Shown: positions 8,400-15,661 of the stretch, one piece after another
How positions within the stretch are numbered: position 1 is the stretch's first letter
Layout of the letters: each line of letters starts with the position of its first letter
Source of the DNA: Prauserella salsuginis
Lineage (GTDB): Bacteria > Actinomycetota > Actinomycetes > Mycobacteriales > Pseudonocardiaceae
Assembly: GCF_024648885.1 (NCBI RefSeq)
Contig: NZ_JANBBF010000012.1
Location: forward strand, 186,001-250,000
Direction of reading: 5' to 3'
Length of the DNA stretch: 64,000 nucleotides
Notes under the pieces: model-generated
Told to the model about the DNA's origin: nothing
What the model saw: the letters and a program-made list of their open reading frames with translations, nothing else
The model's database searches: none
Translations under genes and position numbers: made by a program

Positions 8400-9199
8400 C
8401 GTGTGACCTCCTGTGTGTCGTCGTCGCGGGTGGACTGCGCCGTCGCGGCCGCGGTGCGGGCGAGCCAATCGAAAATCGGGTCTCCACCGAAGGTCTCGGG
8501 ATGCCACTGCACCCCGATCGCGGACGTTCCCGCGACCTCGATGGCCTCGGGAGTCCCGTCCGGCGCATGCCCGACGACGGTCACACCGTCGCCGGGGTGC
8601 TCGACCGCCTGGTGATGGAAGGAGTTCACCTTGGTGCGTGTGCCGTAGACAGCCGCGTGCGTGCTGCCCTCGGTGAACTCCACGTCGTGCACCCGATGCG
8701 CACGCGGATAGGCATACGAGCCGTGCGATTCGCCCTCGCCGATTTCGAGATGCTGCTGCAGCGTGCCCCCGAGCGCCACATTGAGAATCTGCTGGCCGCG
8801 GCAGACTCCGAGAACGGGAATGTCCCGCTCCAGCGCCGCGACGACGAGGTCGATCTCGAACTGGTCGCAGGCCGGGTCTACGACCGTCGTGAAAGGACCT
8901 GGCGACTGGCCGTACCGGCGCGGGTCGACGTCGTCCCCGCCGACCAGGACGAGCCCGTCGATGCGCGCGACGAGCGCCCTAGCGTCGCCGTCGAGTGGCA
9001 GGTGCACCGCGAGCGCACCCGCACCCTGCACCGACGTGGCGAACTCGGCGAAGTAGACGTCGATGGGCGCATCGGCGAACCCCTGTGGAGCTGCCATGAT
9101 CGTCGCGCGCTTCCGGCGGCCGGTCAGCCCGATGAGTGGGCTTGCCGCAGTGGGAGCGACGTACCGAGTCAGAGTCATTGGATCGAGTTCCCGTGTCAT
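8396..9199 (-). CDS. Class I glutamine amidotransferase-like gamma-glutamyl hydrolase (PuuD-like, peptidase C26)
   Basis: 267 residues from the ATG at 9199 (a second ATG at 9178 is possible). The nucleophile elbow is GVCRGQQILNVALGG; the partner His and Glu lie in VQWHPETFGG near the C-terminus, completing a Cys-His-Glu triad. LVLVGGDDVDPRRYG and the free-standing domain without a synthetase partner match PuuD-like gamma-glutamyl-GABA hydrolases, which release the amino acid product and glutamate. It sits 8 nt after the permease stop and overlaps the SDR gene by 4 nt. In the inferred pathway it performs the last, deglutamylating step. Confidence 0.85.
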   Translation of the reverse strand: MTRELDPMTLTRYVAPTAASPLIGLTGRRKRATIMAAPQGFADAPIDVYFAEFATSVQGAGALAVHLPLDGDARALVARIDGLVLVGGDDVDPRRYGQSPGPFTTVVDPACDQFEIDLVVAALERDIPVLGVCRGQQILNVALGGTLQQHLEIGEGESHGSYAYPRAHRVHDVEFTEGSTHAAVYGTRTKVNSFHHQAVEHPGDGVTVVGHAPDGTPEAIEVAGTSAIGVQWHPETFGGDPIFDWLARTAAATAQSTRDDDTQEVTR

Positions 9200-9207
9200 T
9201 CGCGTCT

Positions 9208-10656
9208 CTAGTGGTCCAGTTTTTGTGTGATCAGGGTGAAAGCCTCCGGGTTTCGTGACCGCGCCAGTAGGGCCTGCACCATGCCGAGAGCCGGCGCCAG
9301 GATGACGACCGCGAGCAGCACATAGCTCACGGCGCCCCAGGTGGGGTTGCCCGCCGCGTCGACGTCGCCGACGAGTAGCGGGAAGTTGCTGCCGATCAGC
9401 CACGCGGCCACGCCGAGGCCCACCAGTCCGGCGAGCGGCGCCACATACCCCTCCCACGGGTTGGCCGGGATCGCAGTGCGCGCGAAAAAGGTGACGACCG
9501 CGAGGCAAGTGACCGTCATGAGCACGACGATGGAGAGCGTTCCGATCCCGGCAAACCAGGTGAACACCGTTTCGGGTTCCAATCCGGCGACCGTGTCGAG
9601 CACGATCACGACGGTGGCGATACCGATTTGCAGCAGCGAGGCCCGGTGCGGCGAACGGTGCCGGGGATGCACCTCACCGATGCCAGGCGGCAGTAGCCTT
9701 GCGCGGCTCATCGAGTGGAAGTAACGGGTCAGAACGTTGTGCAGCGAGAGAACGGCCGCGAACATGCTGGCGATCAGTAGCGCCCCGACCGCGGCCGAGC
9801 CGACTTGGCCTAGGTAGCGGTCGGTGACCCTGGCAACGAGCGTGGCCGGGTCGGCGCCCACGACCTCCGTCAGTCGGGACTGGCCGACACCCATCACGAT
9901 CGCCCAGGCGGCCAACGCGTAGAAGATGCCGATGACCAGTGCGGAGCCGTAGGTGGCTCGCGGGATCGTGCGGTCGGGGTCGCGTACCTCGCTGCGGTAG
10001 ACGACCGTCGACTCGAAGCCGATGAAACCCGCTATCGCGAACATGAGCGCGAGAGCCGGAGACCCCGAAAGGATGTTCTCGAGCGAGAACGGACTCAAGG
10101 ACAATCCCTCGGCACCGCCCGTCATCATGATCGATGCCGCCAGCGCGAGGACGGTCGCCATCTCGGCGATCAGCGCCACGAGCAGCACGCGTGAGCTCAG
10201 TTCGATGTGCCGGTAGCCGAGCACGGCGACGACGGCAACGCAGGCGAGAGTGACGATCCACCAGGGGACGTCGGGGCCGCCGAGTAACACGATGCTCGAT
10301 CTGACGGTCGCACCGAAGTAGGAGAAGACAGCGACCTGGATGGTTGTGTAGCAGAGCACGGCGAGATAGGCCGCGGCGACTCCCGGAACACGTCCGAGGC
10401 CGTGCGAGATGTAGGTGAAGAATGCGCCCGCGTGCGGCAGGCGCTTGCTCATGGCCATCAGGCCGACTGAGAACAGCAACAGAATGCCGGTGGCCACCAG
10501 GAACATCACCGGCAGACCGGCACCGTTACCGGCCAGGAAGCCGATCGGCATGATGCCGCCGACCACGGTAAGCGGTGCGGCGCACGCGATCACCATGAAG
10601 GTCACTGCGTATGGGCCGAGGGTGCCGCTCAGCCGGTCTTCGCCCTGGACGCTCAT
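9208..10656 (-). CDS. APC-superfamily amino acid/amine permease
   Basis: 482 residues with about 12 hydrophobic segments; the N-terminal SGTLGPYAVTFMVIACAAP region and the GFIGFESTVVYRSE segment in TM6 are typical of APC transporters (GABA/polyamine/ethanolamine-type). A strong GAGGAGG ribosome-binding site lies about 8 nt before the ATG at 10656. As first gene of the six-gene minus-strand operon it should import the amine that is then gamma-glutamylated. The exact cargo cannot be read from the sequence. Confidence 0.88.
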   Translation of the reverse strand: MSVQGEDRLSGTLGPYAVTFMVIACAAPLTVVGGIMPIGFLAGNGAGLPVMFLVATGILLLFSVGLMAMSKRLPHAGAFFTYISHGLGRVPGVAAAYLAVLCYTTIQVAVFSYFGATVRSSIVLLGGPDVPWWIVTLACVAVVAVLGYRHIELSSRVLLVALIAEMATVLALAASIMMTGGAEGLSLSPFSLENILSGSPALALMFAIAGFIGFESTVVYRSEVRDPDRTIPRATYGSALVIGIFYALAAWAIVMGVGQSRLTEVVGADPATLVARVTDRYLGQVGSAAVGALLIASMFAAVLSLHNVLTRYFHSMSRARLLPPGIGEVHPRHRSPHRASLLQIGIATVVIVLDTVAGLEPETVFTWFAGIGTLSIVVLMTVTCLAVVTFFARTAIPANPWEGYVAPLAGLVGLGVAAWLIGSNFPLLVGDVDAAGNPTWGAVSYVLLAVVILAPALGMVQALLARSRNPEAFTLITQKLDH

Positions 10657-10674
10657 CGGCGAACCTCCTCAGGG

Positions 10675-10702
10675 AATGATTTGGCCTAATAACCAGACCA
10701 TT
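10675..10702 (-). promoter_or_regulatory. Imperfect palindrome, candidate GntR operator of the amine operon
   Basis: AATGATTTGG and CCAGACCATT (reverse complement AATGGTCTGG, 8 of 10 matching) flank an 8-bp spacer, ending 18 nt upstream of the permease start. A decamer TTGRCCTAAT occurs here (10681-10690) and again at 10737-10746. The position, between promoter and ribosome-binding site, suits a repressor site; binding by the operon's own GntR protein is an inference. Confidence 0.45.
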
Positions 10703-10746
10703 CGTCCATAGAGAGTGAACACCCACTTGAATGAAGTTGACCTAAT

Positions 10747-10998
10747 CGTTATGTAGTGCCTGCTCGTGATGGCCACCGCTCAGCCGAGGCGCGCCGAACG
10801 TGCAGACAGGGCGGACGAACCGCGGTCACTGACGGCCGGTCGCCGGACCGCGGCGTGGAACTCGAGCGGAGCGTCAACCTGTTCATCCGCGCTATGGCAA
10901 TCGGAGTGATCGTGCGGCCAGCCTTGTGTCGGACGACCAAGCGTGAAACCGGGGAATCGTTCAGGACAAGCGCGTCACCCTCACGCTGGGGGCGTCAT
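10747..10998. other. Intergenic stretch between amine operon promoter and IS3 element
   Basis: No reading frame here has a recognisable family, a convincing start and ribosome-binding site together. The upstream part probably holds the amine operon promoter; the rest is unexplained and ends at the IS3 terminal repeat. Confidence 0.5.
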
Positions 10999-11006
10999 CT
11001 GAACCG

Positions 11007-11340
11007 TCACGGGGAAGGGACCGGCTTCGGTGTTAGACCAGCGCCGGTCGGCGTGGTTGGTGTCAGAGCGTAGTAGGCGCTTTCCTGCTCGGCGGGTGTG
11101 CGGTAGCCGAGGCGGGGAGTGCAGACGGGCGTTGTTGTACCAGTCGGCCCATTCCATCAGGGCGTATTCAACCTCGGCGAGGGTCTTGAACGGGCCGTGT
11201 CGGTTGACGACTTCGGTCTTGAACAACCCGATGATCGACTCCGCCAGGGCGTTGTCGTAAGCGTCGCCGACCGATCCGATCGACGGTCGGATGTCTTCGA
11301 GTTCGAGGTGCTCGGCGAACCGGATCGAGGTGTATTGACT
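11007..11340 (-). pseudogene. IS3 transposase orfB, 3' part (DDE domain end), frameshifted
   Basis: Continues the DDE domain after the IS30 insertion: SQYTSIRFAEHLELEDIRPS, then GSVGDAYDNALAESIIGLFK with the catalytic Glu, and WYNNARLHS. In the C run at 11114-11117 there is one C too many: reading three C instead of four restores the expected ending (HSRLGYRTPAEQESAYYAL) and a stop at 11007-11009 inside the terminal repeat, where IS3 orfB genes usually stop. As written the frame runs on to 10981. The transposase is therefore broken twice. Confidence 0.85.
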
Positions 11341-12837
11341 GGGTTCAATCGGTCGTTGCAACACCGGGCTGTTCGAGGGAGTGTAACTGTTCTTCGAAAA
11401 CCTCTGTAGGGGTCTTCCACCCGAGGACCTTCCGCGGCCGGTTGTTGAGAGCGAGAGCAACGGCTTCGAGGTCTTCGGCTGACCATCGCGATAGGTCAGT
11501 GCCCTTGGGGAAATATTGGCGTAGCAGGCCGTTGGTGTTCTCGTTTGTTGGCCGTTGCCAGGGTGAGTGCGGATCAGCGAAGAACACTCGTGTGCCCGTC
11601 GCAAGAGCGAATGCGGCATGCCCCGACATCTCCTTGCCACGATCCCACGTGATCGTCTCGCGCAACTGCTCTGGCAACGTCGTGATCGAGTCGGCCAGGG
11701 CGTTGTTCATCGCGACAGCTCCGTACCCGCCGAGCGAAGGGCCGTTTTTCACCACCGGCATCTCGCCCCACCCGTCTTGTCTCGGCAGATGAACCAGGAT
11801 GGTCGAGCGACTCGAGCGCTCCACGAGCGTGCCTACCGCGGATCGGTCTGTGCCGATGATCAGATCGCCTTCCCAATGCCCCGGTACCGCGCGGTCATCG
11901 GCTTCCGCGGGACGTTTCGAGAGCACGACATCCTCGGTGACATGCCCATATGGTTTGTTCCGTCCGCGTTCGCGCGGCTTGCGCAACGCTCTGCCGGTGC
12001 GCAAGTAGGTGACGAGTTCGCGCTTGAGTGCGCCGCGAGATTCGATGAACAGCGCTTGGTAGATCGCCTCGTGGCCGATGCGCATGGACTCATCATCGGG
12101 GAAGTCGATCGTCCTCCGATGCGAGATCTGTTCCGGACTCCACGACAACCCCCACCGCCTGTCGGCCCGGTGGGGCTTGTTGAGCTTCGTCCACGGCGGT
12201 GTCTCCGGACCTTCCACGGCGCTCCCATCCGGCCGGCGCACCTTCCCCTCGAGACGCTCCGCGACATACTCGCGCAGAGCGCCGTTCGTCGCCAACTTCG
12301 CCACCTTGGGGCGCTTCGCGGCCTGTTGCGCCTTCCACTGAGCGACCGTGACACGGTACTCCTGTCTACCTGCACGGGTAGCGGCATTACGACGCAACTC
12401 GCGCGAGATCGTCCCGGGATCTCGGCCGATCTGGCGGCCGATCTCTCTGACACCCTTCTCCTGGGCACGAAGGATCGCGATCTCCTCACGCTCGGCGAAC
12501 GACAGATATCGGCCCGAGGGCTCATCCAGCGAGATCGGCGGCATGCCGCCAGCGTGACGAAACCACCGTGTCCCGACCGGCACCGACACACCGACCTGAA
12601 GCGCCGCCTCCGCCGACGTGATACCTGTCGCGATCAGCTGCCAGAACTGTCGCTGGACCGCGCGCGAGGGGTCAGGACGTCCGGGCGAACGCATCGCCGG
12701 CCGAAGCGCCCGATCCGCACGCCACTGCCGCCGCACCCGGTCAGGCGCATCGCTGGTCTTCTTCTTGCCCCAGTCTGTCGTCGCCACCCCTGAACACCTC
12801 CACGATCAAGGTGTTGCGACGACCAGTTGAACTCGCC
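11341..12837 (-). mobile_element. IS30-family insertion sequence
   Basis: About 1.5 kb, bounded by 24-bp imperfect inverted repeats (11341-11364 and 12811-12834, 20 of 24 matching; shared core GGTCGTYGCAACAC). TTGACT occurs directly outside both ends (11335-11340 and 12838-12843). Deleting the element and one TTGACT recreates an uninterrupted IS3 orfB, so this is a 6-bp target duplication. The 3 bp GCC at 12835-12837 sit between the right repeat and the duplication. It carries one transposase gene, apparently intact. Confidence 0.9.
11345..12787 (-). CDS. IS30-family transposase
   Basis: 480 residues from a GTG at 12787; apparently complete. An N-terminal helix-turn-helix region with IS30 signature (SFAEREEIAILRAQEKGVRE, GRDPGTISRELRRNA) is followed by the DDE domain: the first Asp in PGHWEGDLIIG, the second in TWDRGKEMSGH, and the Glu in SPWQRPTNENTNGLLRQYFP. 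The C-terminal NNRPRKVLGWKTPTEVF is characteristic of the family. The stop codon lies inside the left terminal repeat. No frameshift seen, so this copy could be active. Confidence 0.95.
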   Translation of the reverse strand: MATTDWGKKKTSDAPDRVRRQWRADRALRPAMRSPGRPDPSRAVQRQFWQLIATGITSAEAALQVGVSVPVGTRWFRHAGGMPPISLDEPSGRYLSFAEREEIAILRAQEKGVREIGRQIGRDPGTISRELRRNAATRAGRQEYRVTVAQWKAQQAAKRPKVAKLATNGALREYVAERLEGKVRRPDGSAVEGPETPPWTKLNKPHRADRRWGLSWSPEQISHRRTIDFPDDESMRIGHEAIYQALFIESRGALKRELVTYLRTGRALRKPRERGRNKPYGHVTEDVVLSKRPAEADDRAVPGHWEGDLIIGTDRSAVGTLVERSSRSTILVHLPRQDGWGEMPVVKNGPSLGGYGAVAMNNALADSITTLPEQLRETITWDRGKEMSGHAAFALATGTRVFFADPHSPWQRPTNENTNGLLRQYFPKGTDLSRWSAEDLEAVALALNNRPRKVLGWKTPTEVFEEQLHSLEQPGVATTD

Positions 12838-13478
12838 TTGACTGCCGGCATCGGAGTGGTGGATCAGCCCCGGCCCGATCGGATGCCCGTTGTGATCGCG
12901 TCGCCAGACGGCCATGTTGAGTGCTTTGGACATCAACGCGGTTGTCTTCGTACTTGCGGCGGTCCAGCCGACGATCGCGCGCGAGTACGCGTCGATGATG
13001 AAGGCCACGTAGGACCAGCCGGTCCAGGTCGCCACGTAGGTGAAGTCCGCGACCCACACGTGGTTCGGCGCGCAGGCGGTGAAGTCACGATTGAGCTTGT
13101 CTCCGGCTCGTATCCCATCCTTGGCGGTGATTGTCGTGCGCTGCTTGTGCCCCTGCACGACCCCGTTGAGCCCCAGTTCTCGCATGATGCGGTCGACGGT
13201 GCAGAACGCCACCTCGTGGCCCTGACGGCGCAGATAGCGGGTCATCTTGCGCCGCCCGTACATCTCCTCTGGCTTACCCCGCACGTCGCGCAGGGCGTTC
13301 TCTACGTGGGCGTCGGCGACATCTCGCGCCGAGGCAAGCCGATGTCGGGCTTTGCGATAAGTCCTGGGCGCGACCTGCACCCCGTGCGCCGAGAGCGCAC
13401 GGCAGATCGACTCGACGCCGTAGACCTGGCGATACTCGTCGATGAAGGCGACGATCAGCGGTGTCGCGGGTCGAGTTC
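12838..13478 (-). pseudogene. IS3 transposase orfB, 5' part
   Basis: Reads in the -1 frame relative to orfA and is open through the overlap. It has the HTH_21-like region (VYGVESICRALSAHGVQVA), then GRRKMTRYLRRQGHEVA, the first catalytic Asp in WVADFTYVATWTGW, and ends at HHSDAGSQ where the IS30 copy enters. The frame then runs into IS30 DNA. Its continuation is at 11007-11340. Confidence 0.88.
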
Positions 13479-13781
13479 CCGCGCGAAGAAAGCCGAGGCC
13501 AGCTTCAGAATCTCGTTGGCCTGCTTGAGGTCCCGGACCTCCTTGCGCAGCTTCTGCAACTCGTCACGTTCGGCCGCCGACAGCCCCGCACGTTGCTCAT
13601 CGCCGGACTGCGAGCCCGCTGCCAGGGCCTTTTTCACCCACACCCGTAGCGATTCGTGGTGCACATCAACCAGCGGAGCAATCGCCCTCGCCGCGGCATA
13701 CGGGGACTCAAACTCATCCAGCCGTTCCAAGACCAGACGAACGGCCTTCTCACGGACCTCGGGCGGGTAGCGCTTCGACAT
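13455..13781 (-). CDS. IS3-family transposase orfA (helix-turn-helix protein)
   Basis: 108 residues from the ATG at 13781. It has an HTH_Tnp_1-type N-terminus (PPEVREKAVRLVLERLDEF), then a leucine-rich coiled-coil segment (ELQKLRKEVRDLKQANEILK) that normally mediates multimerisation. orfB overlaps its end in the -1 frame with an open reading frame, so a fusion transposase would need -1 frameshifting near GCTTTCTTCGC. Intact by itself but its partner orfB is destroyed. Confidence 0.9.
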   Translation of the reverse strand: MSKRYPPEVREKAVRLVLERLDEFESPYAAARAIAPLVDVHHESLRVWVKKALAAGSQSGDEQRAGLSAAERDELQKLRKEVRDLKQANEILKLASAFFARELDPRHR

Positions 13782-13899
13782 GATGACGACCATCTTCCCT
13801 CAAGACAGGAAGTGGCCCCCAACTCGTGACGGTTCAGTTTGGCGTCGGCGGCGGTGGTAGGTGCATTCGCTTTCAGTGCCACACGAAGCATCTGAGTCG

Positions 13900-14278
13900 T
13901 CACCGGGTCGCCAGCCACGCCCGTCGGTGGCTAGACAGTCGACCGCTCGGCGAGCTGCCAAGGGCCCGCAGGTGCTCGGACATCTGCCGGATCTCGGCGA
14001 GGCCGCGTTGGATTCCTTCGTCGTCAGCGGCGCTGGCGTCCATGGCGCCGACACCGAGGTGTGTCCGCAGCGACTCGACCAGAGCGTTGAGTTCCTCAGC
14101 GCCCATCACCGCGTCGGTATCCAACGTGAACGGCAGATCCGGCGTTGCGCCGACGCGGGCGGCGCGCCAGGTGCGTTGACACGCTTCTGAACAGAAGTCG
14201 GCGTCGACCGACGAGGCGAGACTGCCCGCATTGCTGGCACCCGAGAGTGGCGTCGATCTCGGCCAGGATGTCCGACAC
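13900..14278 (-). pseudogene. Small cysteine-motif protein, frameshifted; family not recognised
   Basis: Starts at GTG 14278 with SDILAEIDATLGCQQCGQS, then the frame breaks. One extra base near 14213-14219 separates it from a continuation reading VDADFCSEACQRTWRAARVG and on to 13900. Repaired, the protein would be about 125 residues with a CxxC...FCSExC pattern suggestive of a small zinc-binding site, then a helical C-terminus (MGAEELNALVESLRTHLG). I do not recognise the family; it may come from a plasmid or phage. A single-base assembly error would make it intact. Confidence 0.5.
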
Positions 14279-14280
14279 GG

Positions 14281-14420
14281 CTACCCCTGCGGAACCTTCT
14301 GCTCGACGACCTCCACCAGCGTGTGTTGGCCATCTTGCGCGCCTTGTCGATGCCGGACTGGATGACCAGTACATAGACGCGGGCGGTATCCGTGACGCCG
14401 ATGGCGACTGTGCAACTGGT
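14281..14420 (-). pseudogene. Remnant of an unrecognised gene ending just before the cysteine-motif gene
   Basis: One frame reads TVAIGVTDTARVYVLVIQSG then IDKARKMANT. After a 2-base offset at AACACACG another reads LVEVVEQKVPQG and stops (TAG, 14281-14283), 2 nt before the GTG of the next gene. The smooth continuation across the offset and the tight spacing suggest a former two-gene operon now carrying two frameshifts. Family unknown. Confidence 0.35.
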
Positions 14421-14693
14421 GGGGCTGGGTAGGGCCGAACTGCGCGGCGTCTGCCTTGCTGAGCAGCGAGCACGGGTCGAGCTCGGCGGATGGTGTACCG
14501 GTGCCAGCTTCGCCTTCGGATGGCGGGGTAGAGGCTTAGGACGACGCGGCCGGCCTGCTCGGTCCGCCGGCAGTCTCCGGAGTACCGCCCTCGCTGTTGC
14601 AACACGAGGTGACGATGGCAGCTCGCCTCGACTTCGCGGTCCACCCCCGCACCCGAGCCCGACGATACCGGCTGCACGGGTTGGACATCGACA

Positions 14694-14811
14694 ACTGACC
14701 GGCTGGCTGATTTGGTCGCCGAAGACATCATGCGCCGGATCGACGCCCGAGAATGGCCACCCGGGGCGTGCTTGCCGGTGCGATCAGCGCTGCGCGGCGA
14801 GTACGTGCACT
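14694..14811 (+). pseudogene. N-terminal fragment of a GntR-type winged-helix regulator
   Basis: LADLVAEDIMRRIDAREWPP followed by GACLP matches the start of GntR DNA-binding domains, but the sequence loses similarity within about 15 residues and no ligand domain follows. It overlaps the end of a 27-codon reading frame at 14615-14698 (MAARLDFAVHPRTRARRYRL and seven more residues) that has GAGGTG 5 nt upstream but no recognisable family. The rest of 14420-14885 shows nothing else convincing. Confidence 0.4.
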
Positions 14812-14885
14812 GCCGAGGCGATCAAGGACGTGCTGATCACGCCGCTACGCCGCCATGTTCGGCACGTTGGAACGGACCCCAGAAA

Positions 14886-14900
14886 TTGAATCGAATTCAA
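14886..14900 (+). promoter_or_regulatory. Operator O1, TetR-type palindrome
   Basis: TTGAATCGAATTCAA: perfect 6-bp arms TTGAAT/ATTCAA around CGA, just upstream of the -35 box. Same arms as the site exactly 60 bp downstream (14946-14960). Confidence 0.75.
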
Positions 14901-14908
14901 GACATCCC

Positions 14909-14938
14909 TTGACGGGGCAGGATGCCGGAATCTAGCCT
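14909..14938 (+). promoter_or_regulatory. Sigma-70-type promoter of the TetR-led lipid operon
   Basis: TTGACG (14909-14914), 18-nt spacer, TAGCCT (14933-14938). It lies between the two palindromes, so a repressor on either or both would block polymerase. Confidence 0.6.
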
Positions 14939-14945
14939 CAAGTTA

Positions 14946-14960
14946 CTGAATCTGATTCAA
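14946..14960 (+). promoter_or_regulatory. Operator O2, TetR-type palindrome
   Basis: CTGAATCTGATTCAA: TGAAT/ATTCA arms around a 3-bp centre, at the expected transcription start and 14 nt before the TetR start codon. Centre-to-centre distance to O1 is 60 bp, close to six helical turns. Confidence 0.75.
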
Positions 14961-14974
14961 GACTTGGAGTGGTG

Positions 14975-15655
14975 ATGGTCGTCAATCGGCGTGGTGAGGC
15001 GTCTCGTTCCGCGCTGCTGGCCGCGGGCAAGACCGCGTTCAGCAGCCGTCGGTACGAAGAGGTCTCGATCGTGGACTTGGCGCGCGAGCTCGGCGTGGCG
15101 GCCGGCTCGATCAGCTACCACTTCGGTGGCAAGCGGGGCTTCTACTTGGCCGTGCTCGAGGCTGCGGCAGACGAGTTCTGGGGCGATCTGCTGGCGATGC
15201 GCGGTCCCGCACTGGACCGGTTGAGTCGCGGTGTCGACAGGTTGCTCGATGAGGCGGTGCAGCAGCCGGCGTCGTTCGAGGCGCTGATCGCTGATGTCGC
15301 CGATGCCGAGGTCCGCCAGATTCGGGAGCGGCATCGGGGCCGGCTGGCCGATGCGTTGGCCGTCGAGATGACCGGTTCGAGTTCGTCGGTGGTACTGCGC
15401 GCGGCGATCAGCGGGTTTCTGTCTTTCGTCGAGGGGTTGGTGTTGCATTGGCTGCACACCGGCGAGATCACTCGTGTCCAGGTCAAGGATCTGATCATGG
15501 GCAACTTCTTCGGTGCCGCGATGAGCGCGTTGCGGGTCGACCCCGATATCGAACTTACCCAGCGAGCCATTGATGCCGCGCTCTCGGATGCGCACGGCTT
15601 TGGCCTGTTTGCGGGTTCCTCAGACGTTTTCCATCGAGCCGAAACACCGGAGTGA
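14975..15655 (+). CDS. TetR-family transcriptional regulator
   Basis: 226 residues from the ATG at 14975 (GGAG 5 nt upstream; GTG at 14969/14972 are weaker options). The N-terminal helix-turn-helix is clear: SRSALLAAGKTAFSSRRYEE then VARELGVAAGSISYHFGGKRGFYLAV-like helices (about residues 10-58). The C-terminal helical domain has no recognised ligand signature. It is the first gene of a seven-gene plus-strand run and is preceded by two palindromes of the same sequence, so it very likely represses its own operon. The inducer may be a fatty acid, ketone or acyl-CoA handled by the enzymes downstream. Confidence 0.88.
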   Translation: MVVNRRGEASRSALLAAGKTAFSSRRYEEVSIVDLARELGVAAGSISYHFGGKRGFYLAVLEAAADEFWGDLLAMRGPALDRLSRGVDRLLDEAVQQPASFEALIADVADAEVRQIRERHRGRLADALAVEMTGSSSSVVLRAAISGFLSFVEGLVLHWLHTGEITRVQVKDLIMGNFFGAAMSALRVDPDIELTQRAIDAALSDAHGFGLFAGSSDVFHRAETPE

Positions 15656-15661
15656 TCACTG

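Larger units (their letters stand above)
10999..13837 (-). mobile_element. IS3-family insertion sequence, interrupted by an IS30-family element
   Basis: The ends share CTGAACCGTCACG as inverted copies (10999-11011 and 13824-13836). Transcription runs leftward: orfA at 13455-13781, then orfB, with the two frames offset by -1 as in programmed-frameshift IS3 elements. orfB is split at its HSDAGSQYTS motif by the IS30 copy at 11341-12837. Removing that copy plus one 6-bp repeat rejoins the frame exactly. The flanking bases (CAT on the left, TTT-type on the right) show no obvious target duplication, so the IS3 copy is old or one end has rearranged. Without the insert the element would be about 1.34 kb, a normal IS3 size. 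Confidence 0.88.
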
